This document shows, in pieces, positions 10,679-19,821 of a stretch of 64,000 bases of DNA. The DNA comes from Kosmotoga arenicorallina S304 (GTDB lineage: Bacteria; Thermotogota; Thermotogae; Petrotogales; Kosmotogaceae), in contig NZ_JFHK01000002.1 in assembly GCF_001636545.1 (NCBI RefSeq), positions 247,908 through 311,907 of the forward strand. Reading direction: 5' to 3'. Under the pieces are notes generated by a model. The model saw only the letters and a program-made list of their open reading frames with translations, did not search any database and was not told the DNA's origin. A program made the translations under genes and the position numbers. Position 1 is the first letter of the stretch; each line of letters opens with the position of its first letter.

Positions 10679-11397
10679 AAGAGTTCCACCCTTTTCTGAT
10701 TTAGGAGGCATTCTTTGAATTCACTGAAATTCCGCCTTTTCGCTTTAAGTCGCATCACTTTCTTCAACTCCTGAGGAGAGTGGGCATCCGATGAATGAAT
10801 AACACTCATATGCTGTAAATCATTAAATTTGTCAAAGGTATTTTTTTGAGAGATCTCAACAATTTCACTGTTATTTTTTGCGCCGGGAACAAACCCCAGC
10901 TGATAAACAATCCCCATTTTCCTTTCAATATGTGAATAAACATAAATGCCACCAAATTCCAGAATGGAATCAATCGCCTTATTTAATTTCAGGCTGGTGG
11001 GCTGGCCAAGCCACTTTTCTTCCATCGCCGTAAATTCATCATCTTCATTTACATACAGCTGATATCCAAATTTTTCTGGATCAACTTTTACATCTGGAAT
11101 AAACTTATACAGCCAGCTTGAATAAGCCTCAGCTGCCTCTATGCTTTCGAAAAACCCGAGAATATGAACATCTTCAACAGTATGAACTTCTATTCCTGGA
11201 ATGACTTCTATCCCCAAACTTTTTAGTACCTTTGAAAATGTTCTGACATTACCTGCTGAATTATGGTCAGTAATAGAAATCCAATCAATGCCTATTTCTT
11301 GAAGCCGTTTTCCTATGACAGCAGGAGTCATGGTGATTTCAGCACAGGGAGAAAGGCAACTGTGTATATGAAAATCCACATAAAAATCTCTTAGCAC
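10669..11397 (-). CDS. PHP-domain metal-dependent phosphoesterase
   Basis: A 242-residue PHP protein. HxH lies in DFHIHSCLSPC, then SITDHNS, HTVEDVHILGF and a C-terminal SSDAH, which together form the trinuclear metal site. It resembles the small PHP hydrolases of hydrogenase-linked clusters; the substrate is unknown. GTG start at 11397 behind a GGGGTGATC ribosome site, 14 bases after the upstream DRTGG gene. Confidence 0.82.
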   Translation of the reverse strand: MLRDFYVDFHIHSCLSPCAEITMTPAVIGKRLQEIGIDWISITDHNSAGNVRTFSKVLKSLGIEVIPGIEVHTVEDVHILGFFESIEAAEAYSSWLYKFIPDVKVDPEKFGYQLYVNEDDEFTAMEEKWLGQPTSLKLNKAIDSILEFGGIYVYSHIERKMGIVYQLGFVPGAKNNSEIVEISQKNTFDKFNDLQHMSVIHSSDAHSPQELKKVMRLKAKRRNFSEFKECLLNQKRVELLWD

Positions 11398-11411
11398 CAG
11401 ATCACCCCGGG

Positions 11412-11744
11412 TTATCTCAAACCCGCTTCAAACAGAGCCAAAGAGGCATGGAAAGAGCTCTTTTCCGTTTCAAGGAGTGTAATGTCATTTTCTTTTGCCT
11501 TTTCAATTGTTTCCTCTTCATAAGACAAGCCGTTACAGAGAAGGATAGCTTTTATTCCTGTTATGCTCGCCACGGCCAGAATATTGACATGAGACTGCAC
11601 GGTCAGCCAGATAGAATCAGCAGGCGCATTCCCCATTACATCCGATAAAAGATCGCCGATATACCCATCTTTAATTTCCTCGTTCAGGTTACTTGCAGTA
11701 ATTATTCTAAAACCACATCTGTCGATTAATTCTTTCAAGAGCAT
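11412..11744 (-). CDS. DRTGG-like domain protein (short)
   Basis: A 110-residue single-domain protein resembling the DRTGG fold, which is also an accessory domain of phosphotransacetylases and CBS proteins. It is one of two paralogues bracketing the CBS-HATPase gene (the other is at 12705-13067); both share the pattern of a variable N-terminus, a conserved core around GDLLSDVMG and a NILAVASITG-type strand. Probable ligand-sensing partner of the neighbouring ATPases (inference from cluster conservation). Confidence 0.68.
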   Translation of the reverse strand: MLLKELIDRCGFRIITASNLNEEIKDGYIGDLLSDVMGNAPADSIWLTVQSHVNILAVASITGIKAILLCNGLSYEEETIEKAKENDITLLETEKSSFHASLALFEAGLR

Positions 11745-11748
11745 TCCC

Positions 11749-12702
11749 TTACCCCCTCTCGCAAAAAATCATCTCAACAACAACGCCTTTTCCCACTTCG
11801 GACATGGCAACCATTTTGTCAGAATATCTCCGCATATTAGGCAATCCCATCCCTGCACCAAAACCGAGTTCTCTGATATGATCCGTTGCTGTTGAATATC
11901 CTTCTTTCATCGCCTGCTCCACGTTTTCAATTCCTTTTCCGTGGTCTTCGACCCTCACCTTGATACAGTCCTCTTCTATCCAGCAATAAATTGAGCCTTC
12001 ACTTTCACTGTGTATCACCACATTGACTTCCGCTTCATATGTAGCTATTGCTACGCGTCTTACAAGGGTTTCATCAATTCCCCTCTTTGTAAGAAAAGCC
12101 TTCAATTTTGCGGCGCCAGCACCTGCGAGATCTATATCGGTACAATTTATCTGAAAAACGAAATCCGCATAGCTCTTTTTTACATAGTCACCTGTGATCA
12201 GGGATTTATCGAACCATTCCGCCTCTTTCTGAAGGATCTGTGAGCGGCGCTCATCGTGGACGTAAATCAAGCGAAACCGTTCGAGAATAGTTCTTATAAT
12301 GTCTTTCTTGGAAATTACCCCCAGAATTCTGTTATCTTTATCTACAACGGGAAACCTACCAAAATGATAACGGTCAAATTTTGAAATGATTGAGTCAAGG
12401 GGTTCATCTGGAGTTAAGCTTACCACCCTTTTTGTCATGTGGCTGGCTATAGGTTCTTTAATTCGGTTCCTTTCCAGAGCCACTATTATATCCTCGATAC
12501 TAACAATACCAATTAGCTTTTTTTCTTCGTTTACAACCGGAATACCTGAAATCTTTCGTATTTTCATCAACTCTTTAGCCTGCCATAAAGTGCGTCCTGG
12601 TGTAAGGGTGATCACATTTTTGTTCATGATTTCAGATGCGGTTATATGGGAAAAATATTTCTGCAGCTTTTGCAGAAGTTCATCTACCCTATCTTCTATC
12701 AT
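11749..12702 (-). CDS. CBS-pair sensor fused to HATPase_c
   Basis: 317 residues. Two CBS motifs (residues ~20-140: SEIMNKNVITL, then SHMTKRVVSL) form an adenine-nucleotide-binding Bateman module. The C-terminal ~140 residues are a GHKL/anti-sigma-type ATPase (ATYEAEVNVVIHS, VRVEDHGKGI, GFGAGMGLPNM). It would couple nucleotide or energy status to a regulatory output. It lies between the two DRTGG genes with 2-5 base gaps, so the set is translated as a unit. In related genomes this set neighbours electron-bifurcating hydrogenase genes, which are not in this window. Confidence 0.8.
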   Translation of the reverse strand: MIEDRVDELLQKLQKYFSHITASEIMNKNVITLTPGRTLWQAKELMKIRKISGIPVVNEEKKLIGIVSIEDIIVALERNRIKEPIASHMTKRVVSLTPDEPLDSIISKFDRYHFGRFPVVDKDNRILGVISKKDIIRTILERFRLIYVHDERRSQILQKEAEWFDKSLITGDYVKKSYADFVFQINCTDIDLAGAGAAKLKAFLTKRGIDETLVRRVAIATYEAEVNVVIHSESEGSIYCWIEEDCIKVRVEDHGKGIENVEQAMKEGYSTATDHIRELGFGAGMGLPNMRRYSDKMVAMSEVGKGVVVEMIFCERG

Positions 12703-12704
12703 AT

Positions 12705-13067
12705 TTACGCATCCTCACTTGAAATGGGATCTTTCAAGCCCAATTTGTATAACTCACCACAGGCTTTGAACATGGGCATATTTGAGTGCAGGAGTATAAT
12801 TCCCAGTTCTTTTGCAAGTTCAACTGTGCTTTCTGGAATTGTTTCTTTGCGAACAATAAGCACTGCGGTAGCTCCGATTACAGATGCAGTCCTCACCGCT
12901 TGCGGCGAATTTAGCCCGGTGATCAGAAGCATTCCAGGCTTTCCAAAAGCCAATACATCGCTCATTAAATCCGCAGCGCCTGCATATTTGATTTCAAGCT
13001 CATCGAAATTTTCCATTGCACTGAGAATTTTGCAATTTAGCAGTTCGCATATTCTCTTCAACTTCAT
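12705..13067 (-). CDS. DRTGG-like domain protein (second copy)
   Basis: 120 residues, paralogous to the gene at 11412-11744 (shared plan around ADLMSDVLAFG and PQAVRTASVIGATAVL). It starts with ATG 13067, four bases after thyX. Likely ligand-binding regulatory domain; the ligand is not visible. Confidence 0.68.
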   Translation of the reverse strand: MKLKRICELLNCKILSAMENFDELEIKYAGAADLMSDVLAFGKPGMLLITGLNSPQAVRTASVIGATAVLIVRKETIPESTVELAKELGIILLHSNMPMFKACGELYKLGLKDPISSEDA

Positions 13068-13071
13068 TAAA

Positions 13072-13770
13072 TCACCTCTCCTGTAACTTTAAGAGATCAC
13101 CGGTATAGCCATATTTTAGAAAAGCCTCATAGGTCAATGGGCAACATCTTTCAAAAATCTCCGCAATAGCCAGAGCGTATTGTTGCATTTCCCATTGAGC
13201 ATGAGAATCAGCTCTCAAATTGAGAAAATTCATAAGGCTTCTGATATTTATCGTCCAGTAACACTCAGTGTACATCGATGTGGGAAGGACAATTCTTGCC
13301 AGTTCTCTCGCAACGCCCATTTCCAGAAGCCTGTTGTAAGCCTCAAAGGATTTCTCTATAGCCATCTCTATCAAATCAATTGCCTCACCGGTTAATTTTT
13401 CATTGCTGGTAATAACAGAACCTTGCTTATTCTTAGAATCAGGTGTTCTTATATGATCAGGGACATACCAGTCTTCTTTGAATTCCGTATAGCGTCCGCT
13501 TCTTTCGTTTATGGATGCAATTCTGTGCCTTACAAGCTGCCGCATAACAAATATTGGCAACTTGATGTGAAATTTCATTATTATGTGCTCAAATGGTGAA
13601 TGATGGCCGTGTTCCATGAGATAATATATAAGCTTTCTATCTCTCTCAGTGGTGGTAAGGCCTTTCCCGTAACTTACCCTTGCCGCTTGAACGGCTGAAA
13701 AGTCATCTCCAAAGACTTCCACCAGCCTTACAAAACCTTTGTCAAGAACTCTAATCTCCATTAGATCCAT
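13072..13770 (-). CDS. thyX: Flavin-dependent thymidylate synthase
   Basis: Methylates dUMP to dTMP using FAD and methylene-tetrahydrofolate (232 residues). The ThyX signature RHR-x7-S reads [17 protein letters not shown]. The N-terminal ARVSYGKG and [10 protein letters not shown] segments are also typical. SD GGAGGTT precedes ATG 13770. No thyA is present here, consistent with Thermotogota practice. It sits in front of the DRTGG/CBS set, probably only by operon packing. Confidence 0.96.
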   Translation of the reverse strand: MDLMEIRVLDKGFVRLVEVFGDDFSAVQAARVSYGKGLTTTERDRKLIYYLMEHGHHSPFEHIIMKFHIKLPIFVMRQLVRHRIASINERSGRYTEFKEDWYVPDHIRTPDSKNKQGSVITSNEKLTGEAIDLIEMAIEKSFEAYNRLLEMGVARELARIVLPTSMYTECYWTINIRSLMNFLNLRADSHAQWEMQQYALAIAEIFERCCPLTYEAFLKYGYTGDLLKLQER

Positions 13771-13780
13771 TCTAACCTCC

Positions 13781-14941
13781 TCAACTCTCTTTTTCTATAC
13801 GCTCTTCCTGCTTTCTTCGTCGCCTTTTGAAAAAATATTCAACGAAAATCAGGGCAAATACCACCCCTGCTATTAAAGGCAACACCTGTTTGAAGAGAAT
13901 TCCCAGCACCAGTTTTCTTCTTAAATAATTCAAAGTGGATGCTACCTCTTCATTATATTCTTCCATACCGCTCATTTCCAGATAAAAACGTGCAAGTGTA
14001 TATTTGTCCCTGTCATCCGATTTCAAATAGGCCAGACCAAGTTTAACCATCGCCGCGCGATTGCTGGAATTGCTCTCAATGGATTTCCGGTAATAGAATA
14101 GCGCGGAATCAATATTACCTTCATCCTCTGAAATTTTTCCCAGCTCTTCATAAGCGATGGAAGCGTATTGCTTGGGCAAAGCTGATAAAGATGTGTTTTT
14201 CAAAATAATCTCTGCAGTCCCGACCTGTCCGAGCTTTAAGTTCGCATAAGCGGCAAAAAAGTGCGAAAGATCATCGGGTATGTTCATTCTCTGATAATCT
14301 TCCAGCAGTTCTTCATACATGCCGAGATTGTATTCTCCCTCTACAACGCTTGCAAGGATAGCATCATCCGGATTCAATGGGAGCACCTTTTTCCGATACT
14401 CCTCAAAAACCTCTCTGGATCCAAAACTGGAATGAGAGTGATAGTAAAAAAGAACTTTGTAAGGATAATAAGATTCAGGATATTGTTCAGCCAGTTCCAT
14501 TGCAAATTTTGTTGCTACTTTTCCTGAATTCGGGTCTTTCGTTTGCATCCAGTCGATAAAATATATTCTGAGTGCAACAGCCTTTGAAAGATTGGAAGTT
14601 TTGTCAAAGTCTATAAGGTTAATACTGCTCACGGTTGAAGTGGCCACAAGTGTTTCCACAATATCAGTTGAATATGCGAAATCTTCCGGAAGTTCTTCGA
14701 TGTTCAGTTGATCGTGATAGTCGAAAAATCTGTCCTTATAATTCCATTCCAGCGTTTCAATATAGGCCAGGCCGTAGCCTATTGCTTTCAAAGCTATATT
14801 AGTAGCCCCCACCCCTTCCAGGGAGGAAATTTCGAAGATATAATCCTGGGATAGGAGGAGCTTCACAGCTTCGTCTTCATCAACGGCAAATAACACACAA
14901 AAAGCCAGTAAAAGGAAGGTAATCAATATTATTTTATACAT
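13781..14941 (-). CDS. Membrane-anchored TPR-like protein
   Basis: 386 residues. An N-terminal signal or anchor ([15 protein letters not shown]) is followed by a helical body with TPR-like repeats (residues ~190-320, for example [21 protein letters not shown]). A C-terminal membrane helix ([19 protein letters not shown]) is followed by a basic tail ([10 protein letters not shown]). The topology implies an extracytoplasmic repeat domain tethered at its C-terminus. It overlaps manA by eight bases. Exact role unknown; probably a scaffold. Confidence 0.7.
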   Translation of the reverse strand: MYKIILITFLLLAFCVLFAVDEDEAVKLLLSQDYIFEISSLEGVGATNIALKAIGYGLAYIETLEWNYKDRFFDYHDQLNIEELPEDFAYSTDIVETLVATSTVSSINLIDFDKTSNLSKAVALRIYFIDWMQTKDPNSGKVATKFAMELAEQYPESYYPYKVLFYYHSHSSFGSREVFEEYRKKVLPLNPDDAILASVVEGEYNLGMYEELLEDYQRMNIPDDLSHFFAAYANLKLGQVGTAEIILKNTSLSALPKQYASIAYEELGKISEDEGNIDSALFYYRKSIESNSSNRAAMVKLGLAYLKSDDRDKYTLARFYLEMSGMEEYNEEVASTLNYLRRKLVLGILFKQVLPLIAGVVFALIFVEYFFKRRRRKQEERIEKES

Positions 14942-15725
14942 ATAGATTCCCCATTTCCACGGTTATCCACAGAAAGGGTTTTTGCCGGGAAAAACTGTCA
15001 TCAATTACGACGAAGAGTTCCGGCCTTTCTTCAATAACAATTGCAAGCCCTGTACCCTCTACACTTTCTGCGGGTGTAATGCTAAAAAAGCCCTGTTCTA
15101 TTCTTTCATTCATATTTCTCACAATTTTTGGTGACAGTTCTGGTTTTATAGCCTTCCTCGCCTTTTCCACATGCAATTCGCGTCCCCGTCCCCAGTCATA
15201 TGTCCGATACGTAATATCCGAGGCCTGTTGCACCTCAATTAAGCTTGAATTCGGTCCCAGAGCATGAACAAGACCCGCAGGCAATCCGACAAAGTCCCCG
15301 GGTTCAAGTTCGAAATAATTCAGTGTATCCGGCCCGATCACCTCTGGAAGCCTTTTCTCCTTAAAGCCAGCCGCTATTTTTCCGTTAGAAGTAAAATACC
15401 AGCATTCTGATTTACCCCAGGGTTCTCCTTCTAGCATTCTGGCAGTTTCGTCATCTGGATGAACCTGCACCGAAAGCCAGTCTGTAGTTGAAATATATTT
15501 CACCAAAAGTGGAAATCTCGGTGCCTTGCTTCCGCAAAACACTTCGTTGTATTCTTCTGGATAATGTACTTCAACATCTCTTTTCAGTGGCGTTCTCATC
15601 CCTGCAATATCAGAAAGCAACCACACTTCACCAATTGGTTCTATCGAATCGACAGCGTATATTTCGTTCAACTTCCTGTTTCCCCATGGTCTTGGCGAAA
15701 ATACGGGTTCTGAACGAAGTATCAT
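14934..15725 (-). CDS. manA: Mannose-6-phosphate isomerase, type I cupin
   Basis: Interconverts mannose-6-phosphate and fructose-6-phosphate (263 residues). The PWG motif near the N-terminus, the metal-binding SVQVHPDDE, and the GLVHALGPNSSLIEVQQ and SDITYRTYDWGR segments match the short class I enzyme. The ATG overlaps the trmFO stop by four bases. It may feed mannose or glycan precursors. Confidence 0.88.
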   Translation of the reverse strand: MILRSEPVFSPRPWGNRKLNEIYAVDSIEPIGEVWLLSDIAGMRTPLKRDVEVHYPEEYNEVFCGSKAPRFPLLVKYISTTDWLSVQVHPDDETARMLEGEPWGKSECWYFTSNGKIAAGFKEKRLPEVIGPDTLNYFELEPGDFVGLPAGLVHALGPNSSLIEVQQASDITYRTYDWGRGRELHVEKARKAIKPELSPKIVRNMNERIEQGFFSITPAESVEGTGLAIVIEERPELFVVIDDSFSRQKPFLWITVEMGNLYV

Positions 15726-17032
15726 AATATCCCCTCACTTTTGAGAAATGATTTTAGCGTTTCTATTGCTCGTTCAGCCTTCATAAGCTTTTTTTCGCGC
15801 TTTCCTCTTGCCTTTACCCCAGGTAAAAGCCCAAAATTTGCATACATAGGATTTAAAGGCGTATTTCCGGAAATGGTTATATGTTCAATAAGTGCTCCAA
15901 GCATGGTTTCGGCAGGAAGAGTTATCGTGTCGCCCGACTTCAAAAGCCTTTCAATGTTCATTGCAACAAAACGACCGCTACTTATCGCCTCCACGTATCC
16001 TTCAAGACCTGTTATCTGGCCACAGAAGAACAGGTTATCATATGCCTTAGCTCTGAGATCGGGTTTCAGAAGTTCAGGCGAATTCAGATATGTGTTTCTG
16101 TGCATTACACCATAACGAACGAACTCGGCAGAGTGTAAAGCCGGTATCATTCTGAATACACGTCTTTGTTCATTCCATTTCAATCTTGTTTGAAAGCCAA
16201 CGAGATTATACAACGAACCATTCAGGTTTTCTTTTCGAAGCTGCACTACTGCGTAAGGTTGTTTACCGGTTTTCGGGTCGGTTAGACCCACCGGTTTCAT
16301 TGGACCAAATCTCAGGGCATCGCGACCAGTTCTTGCGATTTCTTCTACCGGCTGGCAGCGCTCAAAAAGAAGCTTGTCTGAGAAATTCTCGATGGGAGTC
16401 ACTTCTGCTTCAGTTAAAGCCTTCAAGAAAGCCAGATATTCATCTTGGTTTAAAGGGCAGTTTATATAATCTCCAGACCCCTTACCGTATCTATCCGCTT
16501 CAAAGGCAAAATTCATATCTATCGATTCAGAAGTTACAATAGGTGCCACCGCATCAAAGAAAAAAAGGTCTCCTCCAAAGATCGTAGAAAGCCAATTTTC
16601 GAACTTAGAAGATGAAAGGGGGCCTGTAGCAATTACCCAAATTGTGTCTTTAGAGTTCAGCTCAAGTTCTGTAACTTCCTTATGTATAACCGTTATATTC
16701 GGATTACCTTCAATAAGCTTTGTGACCTCTTCAGAGAACTTTTCTCTGTCGACGGCAAGGGCTTTCCCGGCTGGAACCCTGTGCTTTTTCGCTATTTCAA
16801 GTAATTTCGATCCGAGAATAGCCGCCTCAGCTTTCAAAACACCGGAAGCGTTTGAAAGATCCTCCGATTTAAGGGAATTGCTGCACACCAGCTCAGCAAA
16901 ATTTCCCGTTTTATGAACACCTGTGCTTATTTTTGGCCTCATTTCATAAAGGGTAACTTCATATCCCTTTGACGCAAGTCCGAGGGCTACTTCGGAACCT
17001 GCAAGGCCTCCTCCAATAATATTTATTTTCAT
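15722..17032 (-). CDS. trmFO: Folate-dependent tRNA m5U54 methyltransferase
   Basis: Flavoprotein that methylates U54 in the T-loop of tRNA using methylene-tetrahydrofolate (436 residues). The FAD-binding dinucleotide fold is GGGLAGSEVALGLA at the N-terminus, followed by FAELVCSNSLKS, and the C-terminal part has LFFCGQITGLEGYVEA. ATG 17032 is chosen: the frame stays open further upstream, but the GxGxxG fold begins right here and the ATG overlaps the stop of the preceding glycosylase gene. Confidence 0.94.
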   Translation of the reverse strand: MKINIIGGGLAGSEVALGLASKGYEVTLYEMRPKISTGVHKTGNFAELVCSNSLKSEDLSNASGVLKAEAAILGSKLLEIAKKHRVPAGKALAVDREKFSEEVTKLIEGNPNITVIHKEVTELELNSKDTIWVIATGPLSSSKFENWLSTIFGGDLFFFDAVAPIVTSESIDMNFAFEADRYGKGSGDYINCPLNQDEYLAFLKALTEAEVTPIENFSDKLLFERCQPVEEIARTGRDALRFGPMKPVGLTDPKTGKQPYAVVQLRKENLNGSLYNLVGFQTRLKWNEQRRVFRMIPALHSAEFVRYGVMHRNTYLNSPELLKPDLRAKAYDNLFFCGQITGLEGYVEAISSGRFVAMNIERLLKSGDTITLPAETMLGALIEHITISGNTPLNPMYANFGLLPGVKARGKREKKLMKAERAIETLKSFLKSEGIL

Positions 17033-17919
17033 CGTTTCCCTCTCCCGAATTTTCTTCGATAATACCTGAACAAAAGCTCCTGATAATACCCCGCATAGGG
17101 ATAAAATTTTTCCATTCCATACTCCATGACTTTCTTTGTGCTTCCTTCGATATTGAAAAGATCTTTCATAACCCTTTTTATCCACACATCAACGGGAAAT
17201 GAATTGAGTTCAGCATAGCCAAAGAGTGTAACACAACTCGCAACTTTATAACCAATCCCTTTTCGTTTCATAAGTGCTTCCAGTTTTTCGTTAAGAGATA
17301 AATTCTCCAATTGCACAAAGAATTCTTCAGAATTGGTGTTTTGAAATAGCTCGTAAAGCCATGGAACTCGAAAGGCGAGTTTTAATTCCTTCAGCTGATT
17401 TATTGATAACTTTTTTAGCTGAACCAAATCAGGGAAAGCGTAAAACATCTTCCCGTTAAGACTTATGCGATTTTCCGGAAAAAGTGCAGAAAGCGCATTG
17501 GCCATTCTCCTAATAGTTGGAATGTTATTGCGTGTTGAAATGATATACTCCACAGTCATTTCAAAGGGATTCTGTCTTAAAATTCTCAAACCCCTGCCCT
17601 CTTCAATAGATTTCAACGAAATGCTTCTGGCAGGTTCGGGAAGGCTTTTTGAAAGCTTTTCCAGTTCAGCTAAGATTTCTTCAAGAGGATCCTCAAACCC
17701 AAGATAGTCTTTTAAGCCTACATCGAGATCTTCGCCCAGCAAAGTGTCAGCTGAGGCAATAACTTTAACAATCTTTCCCTCTTGCTTTAAGATCAGTGCA
17801 GTATCTCTAACGACTCCCGTCCAGCAATCGTCTTCTTTTGTCCACCGAAAGGTTTGACCGCAATCCAAGGTTGCATCAAGGTCAAAGATTTCAGGAGCTC
17901 GAATTTCAAGCTTTACCAT
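17029..17919 (-). CDS. OGG1-like 8-oxoguanine DNA glycosylase/AP lyase
   Basis: Excises oxidised guanine from DNA. 296 residues: an N-terminal OGG-type domain (ATLDCGQTFRW), then the HhH-GPD domain with catalytic Lys in KGIGYKVASCV and Asp in FPVDVWIKRVM. The Lys indicates a bifunctional glycosylase/lyase. ATG start at 17919; its end overlaps trmFO. Pairing with lexA and thyX in this window is not evidence of co-regulation. Confidence 0.85.
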   Translation of the reverse strand: MVKLEIRAPEIFDLDATLDCGQTFRWTKEDDCWTGVVRDTALILKQEGKIVKVIASADTLLGEDLDVGLKDYLGFEDPLEEILAELEKLSKSLPEPARSISLKSIEEGRGLRILRQNPFEMTVEYIISTRNNIPTIRRMANALSALFPENRISLNGKMFYAFPDLVQLKKLSINQLKELKLAFRVPWLYELFQNTNSEEFFVQLENLSLNEKLEALMKRKGIGYKVASCVTLFGYAELNSFPVDVWIKRVMKDLFNIEGSTKKVMEYGMEKFYPYAGYYQELLFRYYRRKFGRGKR

Positions 17920-17920
17920 A

Positions 17921-18241
17921 TTAAATACCTCTAACCAGCAATTCGGGAATTTTAGAAAGGGCCTTGTAACCTGTATCCGATGTCACTTCACCAAAAACGG
18001 CCAGCAAAAACCGTTTCCCTCTTACAATTATCGGGATCACGCTGATAATAATTCCTTCATTTGAGGTGGTGCTTCTTGTACCGGAATTAACTGCCAATGC
18101 TACGGAAAGCGAAGGGATGGTACATGGCAATTCACTCCCTAAACTTTTTCCCTCTTCGTCTATCAATCTCAAAACGACCCCCAAATCGGTACTTAATTCT
18201 TCGATTCTGCTGGCAAGCTTATGAATTTCGCTGTCTTGCAT
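17921..18241 (-). CDS. Small protein of unknown function
   Basis: 106 residues packed with 1-2 base gaps between queH and the glycosylase gene, which supports it being real. An N-terminal helix is followed by two segments with strand-like hydrophobic patterning (SLSVALAVNSG, GIIISVIPIIVRGKRFLLAVFG), suggesting a small sensor-like alpha/beta fold. No motif recognised. Confidence 0.6.
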   Translation of the reverse strand: MQDSEIHKLASRIEELSTDLGVVLRLIDEEGKSLGSELPCTIPSLSVALAVNSGTRSTTSNEGIIISVIPIIVRGKRFLLAVFGEVTSDTGYKALSKIPELLVRGI

Positions 18242-18243
18242 TT

Positions 18244-19035
18244 TTATCTCCTTTCAATTTTGCAATTATATTTTCCACACTTGAGCCACTTTCCAGTCAG
18301 GCCAAAATCTTTCATGAGCTCTGTTCCTACCACAAGAGAGGAAGGTTTAAGGATTTCCAGAAATCTCTTTAATTCCTCTCTGCCATCTATCTTTAGCATA
18401 GTCAAATCCAATTTTCTTCCTCTAAATCGCCACAGGTGCTCGTACTGAGGAAAACACTCTTTGAGTTGCATTTGATCCTTTTTGTCCCTTTCCAGCTTTT
18501 TGATGACCTGTTCTCTTAGTCCAAATACGCAACCGCAGTAATCCTGCTTATAAACGTCTTTTAGAACTTCCCTGATTTTTTTGTGATCAATACCATTTCG
18601 AAAGTCAAAGGGTATATATTTTATACCAGATGCCCTTTCCACTTCGTAGCCAGCACGGTGAATTAGCTCGGGATTTTTCTTCGGACTGGAAAGAAGCGTT
18701 GTAGAAAAGGCTTCGTATCCAGAGTTTTTTGCATACTTTGCCGTAACAGCCAGACGATATTTTATACAGTAATAACAGCGCCTGCCTCCTTCAGGTTCTG
18801 CCGCAAATCTTGAAAGCACTCTGGCGCCGAAACTACTTTCATATATACCTTCAACAAAAGACACCGAATAGCTTCTGCTGACTTTATAAAAGGCATTTAA
18901 CCTTTTTACATACTCCAAATATGGAAAAATGTTCGGATTAAAGAAAAAAGCCGTTACCTCTTCTTTTTCTCTCTCTGAAAAATGTTCCAGAGCAATTACT
19001 TCATCCGGCGCGCAACACACGTGCAACAGGATCAA
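18244..19035 (-). CDS. queH: Epoxyqueuosine reductase QueH
   Basis: Last step of queuosine biosynthesis, non-cobalamin type (263 residues). Paired cysteines in LLHVCCAPD at the N-terminus, CYYC near residue 85, and a further pair in DYCGCVFG match the iron-sulfur/iron site of the DUF208/QueH family. PNIFPYLEY is also typical. Start ATG 19035; it overlaps the ComEA-like gene by four bases. Confidence 0.92.
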   Translation of the reverse strand: MILLHVCCAPDEVIALEHFSEREKEEVTAFFFNPNIFPYLEYVKRLNAFYKVSRSYSVSFVEGIYESSFGARVLSRFAAEPEGGRRCYYCIKYRLAVTAKYAKNSGYEAFSTTLLSSPKKNPELIHRAGYEVERASGIKYIPFDFRNGIDHKKIREVLKDVYKQDYCGCVFGLREQVIKKLERDKKDQMQLKECFPQYEHLWRFRGRKLDLTMLKIDGREELKRFLEILKPSSLVVGTELMKDFGLTGKWLKCGKYNCKIERR

Positions 19036-19820
19036 AATTCAACCATCTCCCCTATTTTTCGCAGGGTTGCTTCCCCTATTCCCTTTACGGCTTCCAATTC
19101 GGATAATTCCCTGAAAGAACCATGTTCTTCTCTATACCGGATAATTCTTTCAGCAAGTGTAGGTCCAATTCCGGGCAGCTTTTCGAGCTCCTGAGCGCTT
19201 GCTCGGTTTACATTTATCAGGGTCTTTGCTGGTGTTTTCTCTAACCGGGTTGTACCAACAAAAATGAGTTCCTTTAATTTAGAAAAAGTCTTGTCTCCTA
19301 TGCCATTTACTTCTTTCAATTCCTCGATACTGCCAAACCCACCATGAGTTTCCCTGTAATCGATAATACTTTTCGCTTTGATTTCTCCAATTCCAGGCAG
19401 TGATATTAACTCTTCCACCGAAGCTTTATTGAGATCCAGCTTTCTTTGTATTTCCCTTTTCTCTTCAGCTATTGAGTTATTGCTTACCGTTATGAATTCC
19501 CTGATTTTATCCAGAGTTGCCTGGCCAATTCCGCTTACATTCAAAAGCTCATCAACACTGCTGAAACCACCTTTGTTTTCACGGTAAGCGATTATGCTTT
19601 TTGCTTTTGACGGACCTATGTTTGGCAAAAGCTCAAGCGTTTTTGCATCGGCTTTGTTAATATCTATCGGGTAGATTTCTTTCGTCTCCATTCCAGGGAT
19701 TTTCTCTGAAGCAACGCTTTCATCTATATTATCCGGTCCGAGAAAAGCTATAAGAGCTAGGATAAATATAAAAAGGATTGCCCCGAGAATTTGAGCCTCT
19801 TTTGTTGAGAGCTTTCTCAT
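19032..19820 (-). CDS. Membrane-anchored protein with three ComEA-type HhH domains
   Basis: 262 residues. One N-terminal membrane helix (ILGAILFIFILALIAFL) is followed by three tandem ~65-residue helix-hairpin-helix domains, each with N(R/K)A, LP(N/G)IG and a second (S/N/K)GIG hairpin. ComEA binds incoming DNA at the cell surface during transformation and normally has one such domain; three copies is unusual. A surface DNA-binding or uptake role is inferred. No other competence genes are nearby. Confidence 0.85.
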   Translation of the reverse strand: MRKLSTKEAQILGAILFIFILALIAFLGPDNIDESVASEKIPGMETKEIYPIDINKADAKTLELLPNIGPSKAKSIIAYRENKGGFSSVDELLNVSGIGQATLDKIREFITVSNNSIAEEKREIQRKLDLNKASVEELISLPGIGEIKAKSIIDYRETHGGFGSIEELKEVNGIGDKTFSKLKELIFVGTTRLEKTPAKTLINVNRASAQELEKLPGIGPTLAERIIRYREEHGSFRELSELEAVKGIGEATLRKIGEMVEF

Positions 19821-19821
19821 A

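Noticed and set aside
15722..17185. Longer TrmFO with a 51-residue N-terminal extension
   Set aside because: The FAD-binding motif begins right after ATG 17032, and the extension overlaps the glycosylase gene on the same strand in another frame.
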